NCBI GenBank assembly: GCA_009602735.1
Contig: WELA01000881.1
Span: forward strand, 1 to 64,000
Length of the DNA stretch: 64,000 nucleotides
Reading direction: 5' to 3'
DNA from: Mesotaenium endlicherianum
Taxonomy: Eukaryota > Streptophyta > Zygnematophyceae > Zygnematales > Mesotaeniaceae
This document shows, one piece after another, positions 1 through 12,050 of the stretch. Positions within the stretch are counted from its first letter, which is position 1. Every line of letters begins with the position of its first letter. The notes below the pieces were generated by a model. The model was not told the origin of the DNA. It saw only the letters and a list, made by a program, of their open reading frames with translations, and made no database searches. The position numbers and the translations under genes are program-made.

Positions 1-130
1 CCCCCCTCTCTTTCTCTCTCTCCTTATGTGCTGTAAGGAGCTGCCAATTGCACTCTTTTATCTCTCGCTTGCTTTGTCTCCCTCTCCTCTCTTCCTTTTC
101 TCTCTCTCTCCATCTCTCTCTCTTAGCCTC
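1..130. repeat. CT-rich low-complexity tract
   Basis: Mostly C and T with short CTCTCT runs. The open frames across it are poly-Ser/Leu and reflect base composition, not a gene. Confidence 0.7.
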
Positions 131-1499
131 TTGTCATCTCTAGCAGCGGCGCCAAGCTATTGGCGTTTCTGCTCCCTTTCCGTACCCCCACCTCCCTTCC
201 GTCCCCTCCAAAAAAAACACAATTGTGTCCGCAGCTGTTTGTAAGACGGATAGCACTTTTGCGTCACCAACCCCTAGATCAGCTTGCCCCCCAAACTCAT
301 AGCCACTCTTGCCACCCCATAGATGCAGGTGTCGTTGGGCATACAGCAGGCAGCTGGGGCCAAGGGGGCCAAGGGGGCTACTAGTGCCTGACAGTATTAG
401 CAGTGGCCTTGCCTTTGCCATGTTGGCCCCACGTCAGGTTCCGCCATCTAGCTCGAGTCCCCTGAGATAACCCCACTATTGCTTTGGGCGGCTCGTCTGC
501 CTTTTCTGCCTCTTCCACCTGCAGGCGCGGGAGCGGGGCTTTTGGTCATCTTGAAGTTCAAGGGTTTAGTTTGGATGCTGTTTCTTCTTCTCGATGTTCA
601 TCGTGTTGTCAACTCCGCATCTCGTATGGGAGGAAATAAAATGCGTTTTGTTTGTATATTTTCAATTGTCAGCACCTTCTTTGGCTACAGGTTACTCCTC
701 GACCCTGAGTTTCAAGACTATCGCTCCTAGACCGCCGACAAGTGTGTACTCACCGAGTGGCTTGACGTGCATAAGAACCTCGTCTGAGTCGGTGTGATAT
801 AATTGGGTTTGCATGTATATAAAAGAATTAGCTTGTACATAATAAAGAAATTGGAAGTTGAGGAAGTGAACACATTTTCAATCATTTTTGGAGCACAATG
901 ACTTATTGAAATGTTGCATGATGTGTGACCATTGTCCAGGGTATGGAGTTTGTGACAATAAGATGAGGAGAATCTGGTGTATTTTGTGCTTTTATAATAG
1001 TTGCCTAATATATAAAAAGAACCATTGTGAACTTGATAGCTATAGTTTCTCATTCAATTGGTTCAAGTTATGTTTCTTCACAAACTATTTGAGCAACGAG
1101 TTCTCGACATGTGACAAAAGCAGTTCACGCACCACATTATTGTCACATACCTATTAGAGGAGAAATCAATAACTTACAAGTTATTTGTGCTACCATATGA
1201 TAATGCTCATGTTGTGCTAGAAGAAAAAAAAAGAGGAAAAGGTAACAGTTTTTACATGATTTATAATAACAATACCAAGCCTATGTATAAAATACTTCTT
1301 TAGCACGAAGGTTAGGCTCCTCGCTCTAAACTAGGTGGCGAGGGATCACATCCGTTTGCTATCGGCCGATTCGATAACCTTCGTGAACGCATTTCTCGTG
1401 AATCTTTGAAACATGTTGGGCAGCCAGAACACAATATAACGTTCTTCAAATAAAAAGTCCGATTTGAACCAAAAAACGTGAGTATTGCGACGTTGTACT
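131..1499. other. No gene recognised
   Basis: Short open frames on both strands have no domain, no consistent codon pattern and many stops. The part from 790 to 1300 is AT-rich. I see no RNA gene and no element end here. Confidence 0.5.
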
Positions 1500-1655
1500 C
1501 TTGCACGTGCAACCACCAAGGGACGTCAACGTCAACCCTACGTCACGTCGACGGCGTCGTGACTTGGTGCACTAGGCAAACTAAGCGTTTTTTGGGAACA
1601 TCGAACTAAGCAAACTACTTGGCAAATTAAGCGAACAAGCGAACGGCGTAACCCT
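1500..1655 (-). mobile_element. hAT-type terminal fragment
   Basis: Read on the minus strand from 1655 the sequence is TAGGGTTACGCCGTTCGC, followed by TTCGCTTAA and TTTGCTTAGTTCG repeats. This matches, apart from the first base, the termini at 17068, 44628 and 62766 that start CAGGGTTACG and carry the same CGCTTAGTT subterminal repeats. It abruptly ends the transposase-like reading frame to its right. The opposite end was not found, so the lower boundary is approximate. Confidence 0.5.
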
Positions 1656-4423
1656 ACGACCATTCCCATCAGCCAAGTGACTGTGTGACCGTGGCCCCTG
1701 AAGATGTCCATCGTGCACATTCTCTCCACAGTCCTATACACCAGCCACTTGGATCTGTCATGGCAGTTCATGTTATTGAGAGTCGGCATGTCGTTCTTCA
1801 TGTACTTGTGCTCGTTCTTGAAGGACTGGCCCCACAGGTGAACCATAAGGCCATACTGCTTCAAGGCAGTGCTAAAATGTAGCAAAGAATGCATGTTGTG
1901 ACTCTTGCCGTTGAGCTCAGCCTTGACCCGTGCCTCAGCATCGGCCTCTCGTGCAGGGAATGCCTCGATATAGTTTCTGTGGTAGTCCTCTGCTAGCCTC
2001 TCTATTTTGTTGACGTCCCTCTGGCTAAAGGAGCTTGCTAAGCGAATTTGTATGAGCTTGCACAGCTTCACCCAAAGCTTCTGTGCCTTCAGCATGTGCT
2101 TGTACTTGTCCGTGTTGAAGTAGGTCTACTTTGTGTAAAGCGTTTGCACCCTTGGATGACAAAATGGTTGCACCAAGGCAGGCATGAGGGGTGCGAGGGC
2201 CCTGTAGTTGAACGTCATTTTCTCGAAAGGCGTCCAAGCACAGTGCACCGCACTCCCGAATGTGTGCTTTGCCAACGCCTTTGTGATACCTAGCGGAACT
2301 GGTGAAAAGGCTCCAAAGGCATCTGGAGTATGCGATTCCACCCGAGCAGTTCCTCCAATGGACTCTTCTCCCATCCATAGCCCTTGTGACCTTTTTCCAC
2401 TCCATCCAACCTCTTTGCAGACGTTGCATGAATTGCCTTTAACCCCTTCACATCCACCTCACACTCTCCCTTTGTTCTCTCGCCAATCTTTTCATCCAGC
2501 AACTCCTCTCTAGCATCTTCCCACAATCTCTTCTTAGCTGCTGCTTCTTCACACGCCTCCCCGACCTCCACTCTGTAACGCCTGGACTCTTCCTTAGTAC
2601 GCGGCACAACATCATTCAGCGTCAAGTTCCATTCTTGGAGCCCGTTCTTGTGTACAGTACACTTGGGGCACGGGAAGTCGAAAGACTGCCCCTTCAACAT
2701 CATACTCTTAGTCCTCCGTTGGATATCTTAACAGAAGAGCGTCATCACTCTCACCAGATTTGCTTGCTTGAGTGGAGCAAAATACATCTTCTCGCCCCCC
2801 TGTAGTTGCTTCAGGTCGTCCCTCACAAGGTACTTGAGCACCTCACCATCCCCAAAGTCCTCGTTGCTGAATGCAATGACCCTAATGATGCTGGTATCCC
2901 CGATGTTATTGCTATCCAGACTCCACAAGCGATAGTAGTACCCTGTGACACTCTAATCCTTTCTTTTGAAAATCTTGAAAGCATTCATGAACATCAATGT
3001 GGCCAGGTTCACTACAGGCAGGTTCTTGGGATTGTGTGCCTCTCTTGTGGCGCCTGGGGTACCCAGATGGAAGTTCACAGCTGGTGCCGTCACCCTCTTG
3101 AAAACTCCCTTGTCCTTTTGTTTGAGAGCATCTACACACCAATACGTCTCCTTGCCTTCCACTACCCAACCGTGTTCCGACCGCTCCCGGCCTAACCCCT
3201 TGCAGTCCCCCCCCGATGGTGGTGCACCATAAACAACTTCGCAGGTGCGAAAATGAGGCTACGGTCCACTTTCATGGGCTCCTCAGTGAGCAAGAGCTCC
3301 ACATGCCCTTCACCCTTCTGCATCACGTGAGCACTTAGGACGAGCTGTCTATCAGGATGGCTGCTGTTAGTCAATCGGATCTCGTGCACCAAGACCATCA
3401 CCTCTTGGCCGGCGGCGCATGCGCATGCAAGACTGCCCTCGTCATCAATGATAAGTGAAAGAATGATTAAGGAGAAGGGATTCCCAGGCACACAGCAAGT
3501 TGTACTCCCAGACTCCCATGCTAATATTCGATGGGGGAAGCAGGGGTCGCAGTGATATACCTATTACTTGTGGGCTTATCACTAGCAAATCCCCCAAGGC
3601 CACCTTCATTTCCTCCCCCCCAGTGTGCACTCGACAGCTGTACTTCCGAAAGAACGGATGGCCAGTTACATATGGCGAATTTTAGAGTCCTCTCATCTTT
3701 TCGTCGACTACCACCTCAAGCTTAAAGTGGATCTCCCTACTGAATAAATCCTCCTCCACCATCGCCACCAGACTTTCCCTAACAGGCTTGGTCCACAGCT
3801 TCTCCCCGCTTGACAATAGGGTTCTCACACACTATGCTTGTGAAATTCGGCTTTCGTCTTATGTATGTTGTCAAATTAAGCATCAATCTTTGTCCTCTGC
3901 TTTGTAGAATTGGCTATTCAACCTCCACGCCTCTGTCAGTCGCTTGGATTTCTTAGTACATACACTGTGCAGCATCTGGTAGCGACACTTGCACAAGCAC
4001 GTCGCGCTTTTGAACTTCCCCCACTCTTCCTCTGTGGCCTCTTATATGATTTTGTCACTACGATTCAATGCTAAATTTCCTGTTGCGTGTGCTGCAGCCT
4101 TGGCAGCCCTCTTCGATGTCCGCACAAACGCTTGCTATTCGCATACCTCTGCCTGTAGTGCTAAATGAGCTAGTCTTCTGGCTGCCTCTTGTACTCTTAT
4201 AGCATCCTTGCACGCTGCTTTTGAGGCAAATAATTTGCGCCAGCCTGAGAACTTCCTCTTGCTGCCTTAATTGTCGGTGTGCCTTATTTGCCGCAACCTG
4301 ACCAAGACGTGCTCTCTCATCACTCTGTTCAACATGTCTTGCCGACTCTTGGTCTTTGCGCAATGCTGCTTCATCTTTTGATTCAGCTTCACAGGCATGA
4401 TGACGATCCACTCTATACCTCAT
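1656..4423 (-). pseudogene. Decayed CACTA/Tnp2-like transposase relic
   Basis: Coding-like stretches follow one another on the minus strand in shifting frames. They are: a charged Q/E/R-rich helical segment (4423-4220), a Cys cluster CLCKCRYQMLHSVC near 3960-4010, a central region (3490-2730), a zinc-binding-like FPCPKC near 2660, EPFHQF near 2300, and near 1890-1795 the pattern HSLLHFSTALKQYG followed by SFKNEHKYMK. The last resembles the 'H..LHf...l..yGp....w...FE..hk..K' layout of DUF4218-like regions, and EPFHQF followed by LGITKAL resembles the D-x-x-H-x-x-x-LG signature of Tnp2-type transposases, with E in place of D. It would act as a DNA transposase in the nucleus. There are several frameshifts and stops, and the 3' end is cut by a hAT-type terminus at 1655. 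No CACTA terminal repeats were found. The family assignment is inferred from motif layout; some other transposase carrying the same C-terminal region is possible. Confidence 0.42.
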
Positions 4424-5196
4424 CCACTCTCCACGCTAAGTGCGTTGAACTTTCTCGTTTTGATGTGGTGCTTTACCACTGCCCAATATCCTTGGCATTG
4501 CCACAACAACTCCTGTCCTCTTGGTTAAGTGTACCCCTTATGCATTCACCCAAAACCAACAGTTTTACTCGTCAACAAGACGCCTCAATCGGTATCTTCT
4601 TGGTGAAGGCAAGACTAATATTGTCTTCACCTGACACAAGCCAATATTTTATTTGCCTCCGAATAGGTGGCGTATTTTTTCCATATTATTGATTGATTGC
4701 CTGGAAGTTCCGACCCGAGTAATGCTTAGTACGCTACAAATTTTTCACAATGACGTGACCGCTTTAATTTCGTGAAAAAAAGGACTGGAGACAAAGAATT
4801 CGTCACGGCACGTTACCAACTTTTAGGTCCGTTACTCTCCAGCAATTTCATTTGACGGTCACAACGTTTGAACACAACGGTCGCAACAGTCACAATTGCA
4901 CACAACGCAGGTGCATTCACTCACACATATCGTTGTATTCTGGGAGGAGTGTAATAAATGTGAAGGGCACACAAATTATTCCATTGTGATGTGTCGTAGA
5001 CGTCATGACATTTATGCGAGCAAAATCTGACTTATCGTATGTTGTCCTCCGTGCAAGTGTTGCTCACGTTTGGGACTTGGCAAATGGCGAGCTCATTTGG
5101 AGCAATTTCCTTTTAGCGCCTGCCACTTTTGCACAATAATGAAAGGTACTGGGAGTTTGCTCTCTGCATGCTCTACATGTTGCTCAATCTTGCTTG
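4424..5196. other. No gene recognised
   Basis: AT-rich spacer between a minus-strand transposase relic and a plus-strand relic. It could hold the promoter side of either, but no element terminus or clear motif is visible. Confidence 0.4.
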
Positions 5197-5773
5197 ATGC
5201 AAGAAGGGTGGTCGTCAAGGCAAAGAATGGCGTCCATTGCCATCTCAGCGGTGGACAACAAGAGCAACGACAACAAGTCCAACGCTAATATGAGTAGTAA
5301 GAAAGCGAAGGTTATTTCTCCCTCTGTTCTCTTAAAAAAAGTCTCAATTGCCAAACTTATGGCTCATTATTCAAAGCTGTACTTCCTGAAGTCTCGTGAT
5401 CAGTATCTGAGCCTTTAGCAGAGACACAAAGCCTTGGATTGGCATGCCTTATACGAACGGCTTGAGCAAACTCAGGAATGCTTCAAAAGACAGGATCTTA
5501 AAGAGCAACAAGCCGAGTCAAGACTTAAACGGGGGGAGGCAGGCAGTAGAGAACTTGAGGCCTTGGTTAGCGGAAGGTAACACTATGATGGTAGAGTTTC
5601 ACAAGCACAAGGGCCCGAGTTTGTGAAAGTGGAGCGAGAAGGTGAGAGAGAGGGCCTGCTTGGCCATGCAAGGTACATGACTTGTGCAGCTTAAGTGCAT
5701 GTGCAAAATGCCCTGTCTTGCTCAATTCCTTCGGTCCGCTTATTAGCTTAACAGTGGCCCAACTCTCTCTCTC

Positions 5774-5851
<78 letters not shown>

Positions 5852-6660
5852 ACTTGCTATTTGTGTGTTTGCAATTATTGGAGCAAAAGAGGAGGCTGGC
5901 ATCCTTGTTAACAAAAGCAACGGTGTGCAAGGGACCGACAAGGAACCCCGATCTGACCCCGGCCACAACCGCCAAGAAGAAAGCCAGAAGTTCCTGAGAG
6001 GTACACAGCCTCCTGACACCTTGAGAGCATGTGCATGCTGGATTGTCAACTGACTCTGCTTGTTGGCCACACGGTCTTAGAAAGACCTCAACTTCCATGT
6101 TAGAAGTGCAGGCATTCCACGTGACGAGGAGGTTGCCATTTCAGTCCCAATGTGGGGGAAGAACAAGGACGGCTATGAACCAGAGTGGGGAGATTGCCAA
6201 AGAACAGAGACTTCGGCCTCAACACATAATATTTAAACTCTGCACATGGTGAGTAGGTGCGAAGTTGGTGGTGTCTCACTTCATTCGTACTCCATTTGCA
6301 TGCTCATGCACATTGTAGCGATCGCAGGCCCTCTTACGTTGGTTGATAGATCACAAGCAAGGGATGAGCAGGCCTTGTCAACGCAAGCGACACTTTGAAG
6401 CTGCAAACTGTCACTGTAGAGAAGAATACTGTGGAGGGAGGCTCCTGCGAAAAGTATTTGAGCAGTTTAAAGAGAGGACGCCAAAATCCAAAACGCCGCC
6501 ACGTAGGAGGCCTCCAGCTAGGAAGTCAGTCCAGACTAACAAGAAAATGAAGCAGGCTGCAACTTCAGGCGAGTGTTTTGCTGCTCCAACAACTAAGAAG
6601 AACCAGCAGCAAAAGGAACGCCGCGTATCCTCCGTGGAAGAAGAGGACATGGCAACGTAG
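5197..6660 (+). pseudogene. Unrecognised basic, coiled-coil gene relic
   Basis: From ATG 5197 one frame reads about 73 codons (with MSSKKAKVISPS, then KKVSIAKLMAHYSKLYFLKS), meets one stop at 5416, and continues in the same frame to 5578 as a charged helix containing WHALYERLEQTQECFKRQD and LKEQQAESRLKRGE. After a (CT)n tract that could serve as a polypyrimidine tract, a second coding-like stretch near 5868-6000 reads LEQKRRLASLLTKATVCKG. The last stretch (6343-6660) is Cys/His-bearing then very basic (NCHCREEYCGG, then TPPRRRPPARKSVQTNKK) and ends EEEDMAT. Amphipathic helix plus basic tail suggests a nuclear or DNA-associated protein, but I do not recognise the family. Exon joins are not established. 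It may be an accessory gene of the neighbouring transposase relic, or a dead host gene. Confidence 0.33.
5763..5848. repeat. (CT)n microsatellite
   Basis: About 85 bp of almost pure CT dinucleotide with one CCCT interruption. It lies inside the plus-strand relic, where an intron would be expected. Confidence 0.95.
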
Positions 6661-7643
6661 CGGGGTGAGGCAAAGACGACGAGCTCAAGTGGGCAAGAGA
6701 TCGATTGGACTCCCTGTTGCACGCTAGTTTGCTGATGCACACATATCTCAGTTGTCCAGCATCAATGGTGCACCTCTTGAACATCTGCGCAAGGGTAGGT
6801 CTACACATGATTGTCAGTTGAAGAAACTGGTGGGCCTGTGACGGATGATAGCATGCCAATATTGGGGCCACGGGAAGATTCATTGTCACCCGTTTCATTT
6901 GCACTGAGCAGAATCTGATTACACACCGAAGCCCCGGAAGCTGCGAGGTGCGAAGCTGCTTGCTGTGGACTAACAAGGCGGGAGCAAGAAAAGTGCCGAA
7001 GGCAATTGTACAATAAGAGGTGCTAAAAGAGATGATCTGGCAGCATGTGTAGAGAGCTATTGCAACAGTATGGCGAAAATATTTGTTGTAAGAGGATTTG
7101 GGGTACCAGAGTATATGGTACAGGACCTCAACTTGTACAGTCCATAATACAGAAAAGAAATATAACTCTTGTCCACAGGTGATGTTGTTAGAAGTATATA
7201 CTGATTCCATGATGCACACTGCAATTTTGCTAGGCGCACAGACTCCAATTGCTGCCGTACAGGACACTAACACAAGTACACATGCATACATTCTGATATT
7301 ATTTGACTCTACATTATTGGTCACTCAACTTCACACAACCACGCATGGGCATTGGAGGAGCCATGAGAAAGTGATCCGATTTTTAACTGTCACTTCGATT
7401 GCATACATCCCCAAGAGTAAGGAGGATAAATTAGCGCTACTCTATAGCAACAAGGCACCTACATCCCTAACACAAGCTTTTCAAAAGCGTATGCACAAAT
7501 ATTTGACTCAGATGCTACTGCTGCAACTAATGTAACCTGCCCGTAAAACAATATGAACTAATGTACAAGGAGCTCAAAGAGGGGCCTTGCAACAGTAAGG
7601 GCCACGTACGTACAACTATTAGGACCTCGTAAAAGGCCCTTAC
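6661..7643. other. No gene recognised
   Basis: The longest frames (7098-7535 plus; 6593-7324 minus) have no recognisable motifs and look like chance openings. The part from 7540 to 7643 could be an intron and downstream exon of the minus-strand relic at 7644-8237, but no clear exon follows. Confidence 0.4.
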
Positions 7644-8237
7644 CTTGCACACCTTCCATTGCTCTCTGCTTTGAGGTTGCAGCATCATCATCCTCCAACT
7701 TTGCCCTCCACAACTGCACATGCACAATAGCATTTAGTGTGTTAGATGGAGGCGCAACAGTGGCAAAACTACCTGCCATTGCATGTTGGGCACAAACAAC
7801 ACAGGAATTGTCCACCTCAAATGCTTCACATCAAGAACAGCCTTACTCCACTCCTCCCATGTAGCAGACAGAGCAGACGTTGAAACTAAAATCGCTTTCT
7901 TCCACAGCAACACCCTCACCCTCAGCTTCAACAGTTCTTCTTGCACGCGTTTGGGTGCCCATGTATCACCCAGACACTCTCTGTGGGACTAAATTACATT
8001 TGATCTCAAGTCTCGCAATTTACCCAGATCGTATGAGGCTTTTTTTGACATCTGTACTAACTTCTTCGTTCATTGGGCAATATCATATGTGACTCTATCA
8101 AACCCTCTCTTCCTATTTGGCCCCATCTCCTCAACAGGATGGTCATCAACTGGCTGGAGAGCTGCCACTACATCCACAACCGGCAATACATCTCCTTCTA
8201 ATGATGGAGCTTTGCCCTTGTGTCATGTTGATGCCAT
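7644..8237 (-). pseudogene. Unrecognised two-exon gene relic
   Basis: Starting at ATG 8237-8235 (MAST), one minus-strand frame stays coding-like to 7773 through only three stops: PSLEGDVLPVVDVVAALQPV, then EEMGPNRKRGFDRVTYDIAQ, then KKASYDLGKLRDLRS, then RVQEELLKLRVRVLLWKK and TWEEWSKAVLDVK. It ends at CAG|GTAGTT. A 59-base gap later TGTGCAG|TTG restarts the same frame (LWRAKLEDDDAATSKQRAM) and ends at a second donor, CAAG|GTAAGG, at 7644. Phase is kept across the small intron (7772-7714). The protein is hydrophilic and probably helical in its second half, with no signal peptide. I do not recognise it. The stops mark it as dead, either an ex-host gene or part of a DNA transposon. Confidence 0.4.
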
Positions 8238-9888
8238 GACAGACACGACTTTGTCCTTCTCTACAGCTAGCTAACACGGCCTGTTTCTCAGACGGAAGGC
8301 TTGAGCATAAAAGGCTACAGCCTTTCTTCTGACATGATATAAATGCTGATTGATGTTTATATCTAATTCTACCGTTGCATCACTTTGGATTACCTCTTGA
8401 CGAGTGATGTCACATGCAAGACTACTTTTCAACCTTTTTTATTTCCACCTTTATAAATTCCTACAGTTCATCACATAAATTGCAATGCCGCTAATTCTTA
8501 GTCAAACTCACCGATCCCTCATCAGCACTACTTGTACCTCGTAACCCTTGACCCCCTTTGCTTTTGGATATTGGCATGTACTAACTGTTGTCGCTCATTC
8601 ACAAGACCATGCAGTGTATGAATGATAAAAGCTAGCACAGCTCAAGGAGAAAGAGGCCCCGATTTTGTGACCAGCCTGAAATCTCAATTCTTGATAACGA
8701 ATTCATCACGAGCACCAGAAGGAACAAAAAACTCACCTGAAATGCACACAACAGTCTATCTACGCACTGGGCGAGGGTCCCATATATGGAGACATTTGTA
8801 TTCCATGTAGGAATTTACTCCTGAGCCACTTACATGCAGCCATGGCTCTGCATGTGCATTTAAGAACAGGGCTTGGTAGAGGTTTCAAAGGACAAGGTTG
8901 GATGTTTCCGACTTGCAGGCGCACGAGTTTGACAATTGAACGTAATTAGACGTCAGTGAGTATATCCAAGAACCAAGAGTCGTTCAACCACGTCCAACAG
9001 CTGTGCAAAAAACCAACCAAGCGCGAGCGAAATATGAACTTTGTATTGAACTTACTTCAAGTGACCGCAAAATCTAGTCACGCACACGCTTTACTTTGTT
9101 GAAGTAAATGACAAAAAGATTCCGTAAATGGCATATACATAACAACCAAATGGTGGAACATTTTGCGGGCCACAGCAAGACGACCTTCAGAGGTTTTCAC
9201 ACAATTATATTTCCAAATAGTATAGCACTCAAAAATGAGAAAACCTTCTATATTAAATTGGTTACAAAGCATGGCCTTGCCGGAGTTTCGATCCTTTGTC
9301 TGCTTGTTCGAGAAATGTGCATGAGATTGACAAAATTAATGTTTGTTTCCGCAGATTTGCAATAGTATGACGAATATCTTACGTTAATGAAGCGGAAAAG
9401 GATGGAATGGCTTGGGGGTTGCGACCTAATCCTTTATCACGCTCAACAGGGTCGCACGTGGGGGCACATTAGCTTTTTCACTACACCTTACCAGGCCATT
9501 ACTAATGATGTCCTATCATCCACGCAGTACCACTGAAGTTGAAGGTAGCCCACCGTCAATGCCGAACATCACCGCCCAAAGATGCCGAACTCAATAGTGA
9601 AGGTAATGCACCTTTGCAAGCCACTTTCCCTTCGAGAGCCAAATTCGCAAATTTGACGCCAATTTTTTAAGGATGACTTCCCTCCAATCTCACTTCATTT
9701 TGTAGCCACAGAGTGCAACATGATGGACCTTATCAATGTCAAATCCGTTTCTCTTCCCATTCTAAAAGCGCACCACCCCTTTCAGTCACCGAGCTACTAC
9801 AGACACGCCTACATTGTGTCACAATATTGCACTAGCACTAGACGAGGAAATGTCTGCTATGATGGATGAGCACAAAAGAGTTAACAGC
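8238..9888. other. No gene recognised
   Basis: A few short coding-like runs occur on the minus strand near 9480-9720 (such as GVKFANLALEGKVACKGAL), but no frame can be followed. It may be intronic or upstream sequence of the relic at 7644-8237. No repeats or element ends were seen. Confidence 0.35.
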
Positions 9889-10221
9889 CTATGGGTTACG
9901 CAAACTAGCAATATATTGACGTAGGAAGTCACGTTCAGTTTTGCGTAGGTGCTCACCTGTGGGGGCCCTCTCATCACGCGCAAATGACTACTGCGATCTT
10001 CTAACGACCAGTATCGAACGCCTTTCTCCTCTCCTCTGCACCGCCTCAGGATCTTCAACGGTTGGACCTTCTACCGCACGTGCAATGCGGCACGCGTTCT
10101 TTGGAGGCCGTCTCCTAGGCTTCATAGGTCCAGAGCGAGGTTCCCCCTCTTGTGGTCGTGAAATTGGGGGCCTCCCCTTCCTCTTCTTTTCGCTCTCTGC
10201 ACCAGTGGGGCCTTGTCTCCA
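9889..10221 (-). pseudogene. AT-hook-like basic protein relic
   Basis: The minus-strand frame open from 10221 reads GAESEKKRKGRPPISRP, then GPMKPRRRPPKNACRIARAV, then VQRRGERRSILVVRRSQ, one stop, and GEHLRKTERDFLRQYIASL before the final stop at 9889-9891. KRKGRP is an AT-hook-like core with flanking basic residues, known in the minor-groove-binding proteins of the HMGA/AT-hook class. That implies nuclear DNA binding. There is no start codon at the head of the frame, so it is probably an exon. Its orientation matches the relic at 7644-8237, and they may be parts of one gene 1.6 kb apart. Only one internal stop is seen. Confidence 0.4.
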
Positions 10222-11420
10222 TTATTTGTTGCACACATGTTCAAAATGACATGTACGCTCACTCTCACCTACAACCCCCTGTTCATATTTAGCTCCATAT
10301 GCAGTGGCACTGCACGAGGTTGCATGGCAAGAAAACGTGATCACGTGCATGGAAAGTAGACAGCGATAAATTGTAGCCACCCACCGTGTAAGGTTATGAA
10401 AGTGTAGTTTGTATTTTTCTAGCATTTTATGTGCATAGAGTGTGATTTTAGAAAAGCTTTGGTCTTTGTTTCAAGTCAATTTGACAAGTATTGAGAAAGT
10501 GATGAGTTTTGGGAGTTTTTAGTGACTTTTTAATAACAAGAAAAGGTCCAGTGACGAAAATTTTGGTTGGAGTCCAGGAAGTAGGACATTGAATCATAAG
10601 GGTTCCAAAAACTACGAACAATTACGTAGAGTGCTAAAGTGACTGTGGAATTTCTAGAAACTCCCTGAGGAGTCGGTGAATTGTGTAGTAGAATATTCTA
10701 GAGTGTGATTGTGTGCGTGCGTGGGCTAGCTTGTCCAACTAGGCAAGGTCACCTACATGGAAGGAGCCATAGTAGAAGGTTTTGGAGGTACTTTGATAGA
10801 GAGGACTCTTAGAGGTGAATCTTAAATAGGAAGCACAAAGAAGTAGAGGGAGTCTTGTCTAATCTAGTCTTGTCTAACCTTCTTATCTTGTACACAACTT
10901 TTCTTAATAAAGTGATTTCTTTTCCACTCCTCTCTCATGTAGCCCTCTAACTCTTGCAAACGTGGCATAGTACTAGGCCACTCCACCTTTTGTATGCAAC
11001 TAGGAAAGGTCCTCGTGCACGCTTCCACTCGCAGGTGAGGGTGCGTGAGTGTGTATGGGCGCACTTCGCGCACCCATCCCCCTTTCACACTGTGTGCCAC
11101 GGAATGTGCAGCCACTTTCCCTTATACATTGCATATGTCTGCATACATGGCAGAAGCACACAAGCACATCAAGCACGTCTCCATCATTGATATACAAGAT
11201 CTAATCCAATCAAGACTCTTCAGTACTAAACGTGGACGAAAAAGAGCAAGTACAAAAGGTTGGCGGTATATCTCACTTTTAACAATGTGATCCACAAAGC
11301 GATTATATGGCAACAAACTACAAAACCATGCTTTCTAAACTCTTATATTACAAGAAGCTCATGTAAATATTCTATTGTCTCCTTTGAACTAATTGTGCCA
11401 TCTTCCAACTATGGTAGAGA
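10222..11420. other. No gene recognised
   Basis: AT-rich spacer. A minus-strand frame at 10864-11010 contains WPSTMPRLQELEGYMREEW, which could be a short coding remnant, but it cannot be extended or assigned. Confidence 0.35.
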
Positions 11421-11645
11421 CTAGAAAATTGTATCACCATGCACACTCCGTGAAACCAATTTGCTGGATATCGTACTGCTGGGGTCTTGCGTGGCGACTC
11501 GGGCCCTCCCAAGCAACTCCTCGCACTTGCTTGCCGCGTGCCTTCTCTCCACGTAGTTACATTGAAATGTGCGATAAAGATCCAATGCATCTTGCTTGAT
11601 GACACTCAGCTGTCGACGGTAGAACCTCCCCAGTTCAACCGTAAT
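11421..11645 (-). pseudogene. Unrecognised coding tail, cut by an LTR fragment
   Basis: A minus-strand frame runs without stop from 11645 to the stop at 11421: ITVELGRFYRRQLSVIKQ, then LDLYRTFQCNYVERRHAA, then CEELLGRARVATQDPSS. Composition and periodicity look coding, with an amphipathic helix. Ten bases upstream begins a partial family-A LTR (11656-12050), and beyond it lies a minus-strand zinc-knuckle Gag-like relic, so this may be a downstream part of that same unit interrupted by the LTR. I cannot name it. Confidence 0.33.
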
Positions 11646-11655
11646 TCAGCCCCGG

Positions 11656-12050
11656 TGAAAGGGGCAGAGTGCCCTAGTGCAAGCGTAGTGACTCACGAGG
11701 AACAAAGCTAGTTGCAATCATACTCAAGAGTGCAGCGGCATATCACTAAGAAAGCTTAGGAAAAATACTCAACATTTTGAGTAGCAAGAAACTGCTCACA
11801 AATGGTGTATGATGAAAGGTCCTGTCATTACAAACCCGTAGAAATTTACAGAAGTGAAAACTGATAAGAAACAAAGAAGTTATGCCTATTTATAATTTTC
11901 TGCCTAAGTGCTCCTCCGTAGGAGGAGAATACGGATTTTCCTAAGTGTTTGTCAAATCGTCCCTTCCAGAATATTCGTGAGTAAGCCAGATCAGTCTAAT
12001 CTGGCGTGTCGAGCCGAATTGACGTCCACATACATGCATCGACATTACTA
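11656..12050 (-). repeat. Partial family-A LTR
   Basis: Begins TGAAAGGGGCAGAGTGCCCT and follows the minus-strand form of the family-A LTR seen whole at 32548-33287 and 36141-36879, but covers only the first 395 of about 740 bp. No coding part of the element adjoins it, and no target duplication is visible. Confidence 0.85.

Noticed and set aside
26-421. Frames of 70-93 codons at the left edge
   Set aside because: CT-rich composition, overlapping on both strands, no motif.
935-1657. CAGGGT at 935 as the partner end of the hAT terminus at 1655
   Set aside because: The match stops after CAGGGT, and the flanking 8 bases do not match those at 1656-1663.
7098-7535. 145-codon plus-strand frame
   Set aside because: No domain, no helix or motif pattern, and an equally long frame on the other strand; chance opening.
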